Positions 60,828-64,000 of a stretch of 64,000 nt of DNA are shown here, piece after piece. The first letter of the stretch is position 1. Every line of letters begins with the position of its first letter. The notes under the pieces were generated by a model. That model was not told where the DNA came from, searched no databases, and saw only the letters and a program-made list of their open reading frames with translations. The stretch lies in contig NZ_BMMV01000005.1 of assembly GCF_014646115.1 (NCBI RefSeq), positions 248,001 through 312,000 of the forward strand, given 5' to 3'. Origin of the DNA: Streptomyces camponoticapitis (GTDB taxonomy: Bacteria > Actinomycetota > Actinomycetes > Streptomycetales > Streptomycetaceae). The position numbers and the translations under genes were made by a program.

Positions 60828-61913
60828 TCAGTCCTTGTACTTCGCCGCGGGCGGCGCGGTTATGCCGGGCAGCCCGGCTTCGAGCCATTTGCTGTACGAC
60901 TTCATCCAGGGGCTGTTGGCACCGCCCGCGCGGTACTCCACCAGAACCTGGTTGACCCGGCGCACCAGGTCGTCGTTGCCGAGCTTGGCCGCGACGCCGT
61001 AGTACTCCGTGGTGAACGGATTGCCCACCAGCTTGACCGCCGGGTCCTGGGCGGCCTGGCCCGCCGCGAGCGCGTTGTCCGTGACGACCGCGTCGACCTC
61101 GCCCATCTGGAGCCGCACCAGGCAGTCCAGTTGGTTCGGCACCGTCAGCTTGTCCTCGTCCTGGTCGGTCCCGTCGCCCTTGTCGTTGAACGTCGCGCCG
61201 AACGACTTCTCCGCCAGCGCGTCGTACGCCGTCGAGCCCTCCGCCGAGCAGACCCGCTTGCCGGACAGGGACTCGTCGTACCCCGTGATGTCCGAGTCCT
61301 TGGGGGCGAGCACCTGCTGGCCCGCCTGGAAGTAGGCGGTGGAGAAGGCGACCTGCTCGATCCGCGCGCAGTTGATCGTCATGGTCCGTACGACCAGGTC
61401 GACCGTGCCGTTCTCCAGGGCGCCGACCCGCTGGTTGGTGGGGATGGCACGGAAGATGATGGCGTCGGGGGAGCCGAGGATGTCGTCCGCGATGGCGCGC
61501 GCGAGGTCGATGTCGAAGCCCTCGATGGTGCTGGTGGCGGGATCGCGGTAGCCCCAGCGGAAGCTGTTCTGGTCGATGCCGACGATCAGATCCCCGCGCG
61601 CCTTGATGTCCTCGATGCTCGCCCCGTCGGCGGAGGACGGTCGCAGGCTGCGCTCGGGTTCGTCGCACGTGGGAGCCTCGGCGGCCTTCGGCGCCGACTC
61701 GGCGGCGACCTTCTGCGGCTCCCGCCCGTCCTCCTGCGCCCGGGTGTCGCGTGAGAGCGGCAGCAGGGCGAGCGTCGCCGTCAGAGCGACGGCGGCGGCG
61801 ATCGTGACTCCCGTACGGCGGCCGGCCGGTCGCCGTGAGCTCTCCGGCGGCCCGTACGGCTCGCGCGGCCCGCCCGTGTCCGTGGCGTCGGTTGTCATGC
61901 CTCCCCCTGTCAC
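60828..61913 (-). CDS. glnH: GlnH-type amino-acid (glutamate/aspartate) binding protein
   Basis: The 361-residue protein has an N-terminal membrane-spanning or signal segment (about 34-52: GVTIAAAVALTATLALLPL) after a hydrophilic start, then a periplasmic solute-binding fold: LIVGIDQNSFRWGYRDPATSTIEGFDIDLARAIADDI, RAIPTNQRVGALENGTVDLVVRTMTINCARIEQVAFSTAYFQ and QMGEVDAVVTDNALAAGQAA. These match the GlnH of the mycobacterial GlnX-GlnH-PknG system. Unlike the mycobacterial lipoprotein, no lipobox Cys is seen, so it may stay as an uncleaved anchor. GTG at 61913 overlaps the glnX stop (GTGA). Ligands in Mycobacterium are aspartate and glutamate. Confidence 0.88.
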   Translation of the reverse strand: MTGGGMTTDATDTGGPREPYGPPESSRRPAGRRTGVTIAAAVALTATLALLPLSRDTRAQEDGREPQKVAAESAPKAAEAPTCDEPERSLRPSSADGASIEDIKARGDLIVGIDQNSFRWGYRDPATSTIEGFDIDLARAIADDILGSPDAIIFRAIPTNQRVGALENGTVDLVVRTMTINCARIEQVAFSTAYFQAGQQVLAPKDSDITGYDESLSGKRVCSAEGSTAYDALAEKSFGATFNDKGDGTDQDEDKLTVPNQLDCLVRLQMGEVDAVVTDNALAAGQAAQDPAVKLVGNPFTTEYYGVAAKLGNDDLVRRVNQVLVEYRAGGANSPWMKSYSKWLEAGLPGITAPPAAKYKD

Positions 61914-63310
61914 CGGTACTCCGAAAGCCTGCGGTTGATCCCCAGGATCGCGCCGACCGCGCCCAGCAGGGCCAGCACGACAGCACCGATCGCCAGGCCG
62001 GTCAGCGCGTCGCGCCCGCCCTCGGCGGAGTCGGTGAACTCCTTCTGCTCGTGGTCGATCGCCTTCGCGAGCGCCTTGTCCACCTGGTCGAAGGACTCTC
62101 CTGTCGAGTCCTTGTCGCCGACGACCTTCTCCAGGGCGCCCACGTAGTCACCGGCCTTGTCGGTGTCGTTCGCCGACTTGTGCCGCTTCTGCCACTCGGT
62201 GGCCGCCGTGCGGGCCTGGCCGACCGGCTGGGACCCCTCCTCGTCGTCGGCGAGCTTCCGGGCGTCCTCCAGCGTGGTGCCGAGGGCCTTCATGTTGCTC
62301 AGATAGTCCGTCTCGTACTGGTCGCTCTTGCCGTCCTTGGTGAGGACGGCGCCGCGTGCGACCAGCGTCAGGTTCTCGTTCGCCCGGGCCTTCAGCGAGC
62401 TGATCCGGGCGTCGTTGAGGACCTTCAGCGACGCCTGGCCGTGCGCGGTGGCGTTGTCCAGGTCGGCGCGGGCGACGGTGTGGCCCACCGCCAGCCAGAG
62501 CACCACGACGGTGGACGCCGCCGTCGCCGCCAGCAGACCGTGGTTGAAGACCCTGTTCGTCCGCTCGTAGTTGCGGCGCTGCGCCCAGGCCAGGAGACCG
62601 AGGGCGGCGACGCCCGCGCCGAGGGCGAGGAACGGCCATACACGGGCGCTGTCGGTGTCCTGGTCGAGCCGGGCGGTCTCCGACGCGTACAGCTTCTCGG
62701 CCGCCGGCAGGATCTCCTTCGTCATCTGCTGGTTCGCGTACCGCAGATAGGCGCCGCCCAGCGGCAGTCCCTGGCGGTTGTTGGCCCGCGCGCGCTCGAT
62801 CAGGCCGGTGTACCGGGGCAGTTGTTCGTTGAGGGTGGCGATCTGGCGACCGGAGTCGCTGTCGCTGTCGGTGTTCGTCGCGGCCTTGATCAGCAGCCTG
62901 GACGCGGTGTCGATGTCGTCCCTGTACCGCTTCTGTACGGTCTCAGGCTCCTGAGCGCCCGCGAGGAAGCCGCTCGCGGCGGCCGTGTCGGCGTCGGCCA
63001 GCGAGCGGTAGATGTTCGCCGCGTCCGCGCTCAGCGGCTGGCTGCGGCCGACGACGTCCTGGGCGGCGGAGGCGCGGTCCGCGACCTGGAAGGCCGTCAC
63101 CGCCCCGAACACCACGACGAGCAGGGCCAGGACGGCCCCGATGATCTGGAGGCGGCCGGGCTCCGTCGTCGCCGCCGCGCGCAGGCGCTCCCTGATCTCG
63201 GCCCAGGCACCCTGCCGCGCGGGTGGCGGCGCGGGCGGTGGAGCCGACTGCGCGGGCGCGTGCGTCGGCGCCGGAACAGGCGCTGTGCGCACGTTCGGCG
63301 GGTATGTCAC
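61910..63310 (-). CDS. glnX: GlnX-type membrane sensor protein
   Basis: A 466-residue protein. After a Pro/Ala-rich cytosolic N-terminus (1-35) it has TM1 (54-78), an external helical domain (80-222), TM2 (224-243) and TM3 (258-280), a second external helical domain (to about 430) and TM4 (about 437-457) with the C-terminus NRRLSEYR inside. This tandem four-helix-bundle sensor layout and the position next to glnH and pknG match mycobacterial GlnX, which passes the GlnH ligand signal to PknG across the membrane. GTG at 63310 has GGGGGAGG five bases upstream. It is the first gene of the operon; the promoter should lie in 63311-63450. Confidence 0.88.
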   Translation of the reverse strand: MTYPPNVRTAPVPAPTHAPAQSAPPPAPPPARQGAWAEIRERLRAAATTEPGRLQIIGAVLALLVVVFGAVTAFQVADRASAAQDVVGRSQPLSADAANIYRSLADADTAAASGFLAGAQEPETVQKRYRDDIDTASRLLIKAATNTDSDSDSGRQIATLNEQLPRYTGLIERARANNRQGLPLGGAYLRYANQQMTKEILPAAEKLYASETARLDQDTDSARVWPFLALGAGVAALGLLAWAQRRNYERTNRVFNHGLLAATAASTVVVLWLAVGHTVARADLDNATAHGQASLKVLNDARISSLKARANENLTLVARGAVLTKDGKSDQYETDYLSNMKALGTTLEDARKLADDEEGSQPVGQARTAATEWQKRHKSANDTDKAGDYVGALEKVVGDKDSTGESFDQVDKALAKAIDHEQKEFTDSAEGGRDALTGLAIGAVVLALLGAVGAILGINRRLSEYR

Positions 63311-63618
63311 TTGACCTCCCCCTCGGTCACTGACGACGGCGTCGCGCCCCTCGGCGGACGGAGGGACGTCTCCCGGCCAGCAGTATGGCCGCAGGGACCG
63401 GCATCCACACAAGCCTTGACTCGATCTTGTGCGAACCAAGCGCGCCGGCGGAGCACGATCCCCCTACCATGCTCCCCCATTGAATACGTCGGAGACCCGT
63501 GATCGGTTCCCACCGGCGAGGGTCCGGACACGGGTCCGCGGCCGTTCGACGGAGGCCCGCCGATCGACCGCGGAACCCCGCCGAACCCACCGAACGCCGG
63601 CCGTATCGGCCGGAGTGC
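63311..63618. other. 308-bp gap between the NagK-like gene and glnX
   Basis: Holds the promoter of the glnX-to-FHA operon on the minus strand (weak candidate: TTGTGT at 63412-63407, CATACT at 63387-63382, spacer 19) and the hairpin after the BadF/NagK-type gene (63597-63613). No gene was recognised. Confidence 0.45.
63597..63613 (-). terminator. Short hairpin downstream of the NagK-like gene
   Basis: CCGGCCG (63597-63603) and CGGCCGG (63607-63613) with a TAT loop form a 7-bp stem just after the stop codon at 63619-63621 on the minus strand. Confidence 0.5.
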
Positions 63619-64000
63619 TCAGGCGTCGTAGTGCGCCCGCAGCCTGGCGTGCGCGTCCGGCGCCGCGCCGGTGTGATCAAGGCCGAGCAGCCCGGCGCCC
63701 AGCACCGGCGGCGCCGTCACCACCCCCACCACGGCCTTCGGCGCGCGGGCCGCGAGCAGTTCCCGGATGCCGTCGTCCAACTGGGGGTGCCTGGCCGCCA
63801 GCACACTGCCGCCCAGCAGCACCGGAACCTCCTCGTCCAGCAGCCCCAGCCGCTCCAGCGCCACCCCCGCGAGCGCGACGACCTCGGCGGCGAGCCGGTC
63901 GACCAGCGACCTGGCCACCGCGTCACCCGCCGCGCTGGTCGCGAAGAGGACCGGCGCCAGCTCGTGCCTGCGGCCGTACGGGACATGACCCAGGTGCAGT
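63619..64000 (-). CDS. BadF/BadG-type (N-acetylglucosamine) kinase, C-terminal part
   Basis: The gene runs off the window end (5' part missing); the visible 126 residues are the C-terminal third of an ASKHA-fold sugar kinase of the N-acetylglucosamine/BadF-BadG type: HLGHVPYGRRHELAPVLFATSAAGDAVARSLVDRLAAEVVALA, then VPVLLGGSVLAARHP (the LGGSV motif) and VVTAPPVLGAGLLGLDHTGA. Such enzymes phosphorylate GlcNAc or glucosamine in cell-wall recycling. The TGA stop is at 63621-63619. Confidence 0.75.
   Translation of the reverse strand, partial: LHLGHVPYGRRHELAPVLFATSAAGDAVARSLVDRLAAEVVALAGVALERLGLLDEEVPVLLGGSVLAARHPQLDDGIRELLAARAPKAVVGVVTAPPVLGAGLLGLDHTGAAPDAHARLRAHYDA

Noticed and set aside
58762..61002. 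746-codon plus-strand frame opposite pknG, the coiled-coil gene and the end of glnH
   Set aside because: Shadow of three well-supported minus-strand genes; no domain.

Overview
This is a 64 kb stretch of a Streptomyces-type linear-chromosome core. Evidence: very high G+C with strong third-position G/C bias, GTG/TTG starts, an almost complete absence of TTA codons, TAG(R)(R/Y)T-type -10 boxes, and lineage markers such as a dynamin-like GTPase pair next to a second single-strand DNA-binding protein, EttA, LAETG/thioester surface proteins and a PknG-GlnH-GlnX locus. The species cannot be named from the sequence alone. No insertion sequence, prophage, CRISPR array or rRNA was seen; one tRNA (Arg, anticodon TCT) is present.

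Layout. 1-171: 3' end of citrate synthase. 172-747: gene-poor convergent gap. 748-4327: copper chaperone with a CsoR-type operator, then a TetR regulator divergent from an MmpL exporter over a nested palindrome. 4424-12404: small HTH protein and a myo-inositol catabolic cluster (an IolE/IolI-type TIM barrel divergent from iolC, Cgl0159-type aldolase, iolB, iolD, mmsA). 12529-14575: DUF4291 protein, a TTA-containing methyltransferase and a GNAT acetyltransferase. 14741-18252: a membrane-anchored CocE-like hydrolase fused to an ABC ATPase, plus its permease; then a LuxR-type regulator divergent from a VWA lipoprotein. 21324-28482: DUF1772, methyltransferase, thioesterase, ARMT1-type phosphatase, DUF4032 kinase-like protein, DHA2 MFS exporter, DUF6630-like protein. 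28377-33231: PrnB-like (DUF1864) protein, an orphan protein, an APH(3'')-type phosphotransferase and an MFS exporter. 33632-33704: tRNA-Arg. 34022-39871: dynamin-like GTPase pair, ssbB and a thioester/sortase surface protein. 40153-42933: ettA, thioesterase, hypothetical. 42979-50454: a MacB-like exporter with two very large FtsX-type permeases. 50645-52285: truncated haemoglobin and a PCMT-like methyltransferase. 52346-63310: a seven-gene minus-strand signalling operon. 63619-64000: 3' part of a BadF/NagK-type kinase.

The most notable system is the last one. Reading in the direction of transcription it runs GlnX (four-TM sensor) - GlnH (glutamate/amino-acid binding protein) - coiled-coil protein - PknG kinase - PP2C phosphatase - VWA protein - FHA protein. 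In mycobacteria GlnX, GlnH and PknG sense amino acids and PknG phosphorylates the FHA protein GarA. Here the operon itself carries a kinase, an opposing phosphatase and a phospho-threonine reader, and all three of these carry paired Cys-x-x-Cys zinc-ribbon modules before or at their N-termini, plus a VWA scaffold. This looks like a self-contained amino-acid-sensing phospho-relay with a different FHA output protein from GarA. Second in interest are the hydrolase-ABC ATPase fusion and the PrnB-like enzyme outside a pyrrolnitrin cluster.
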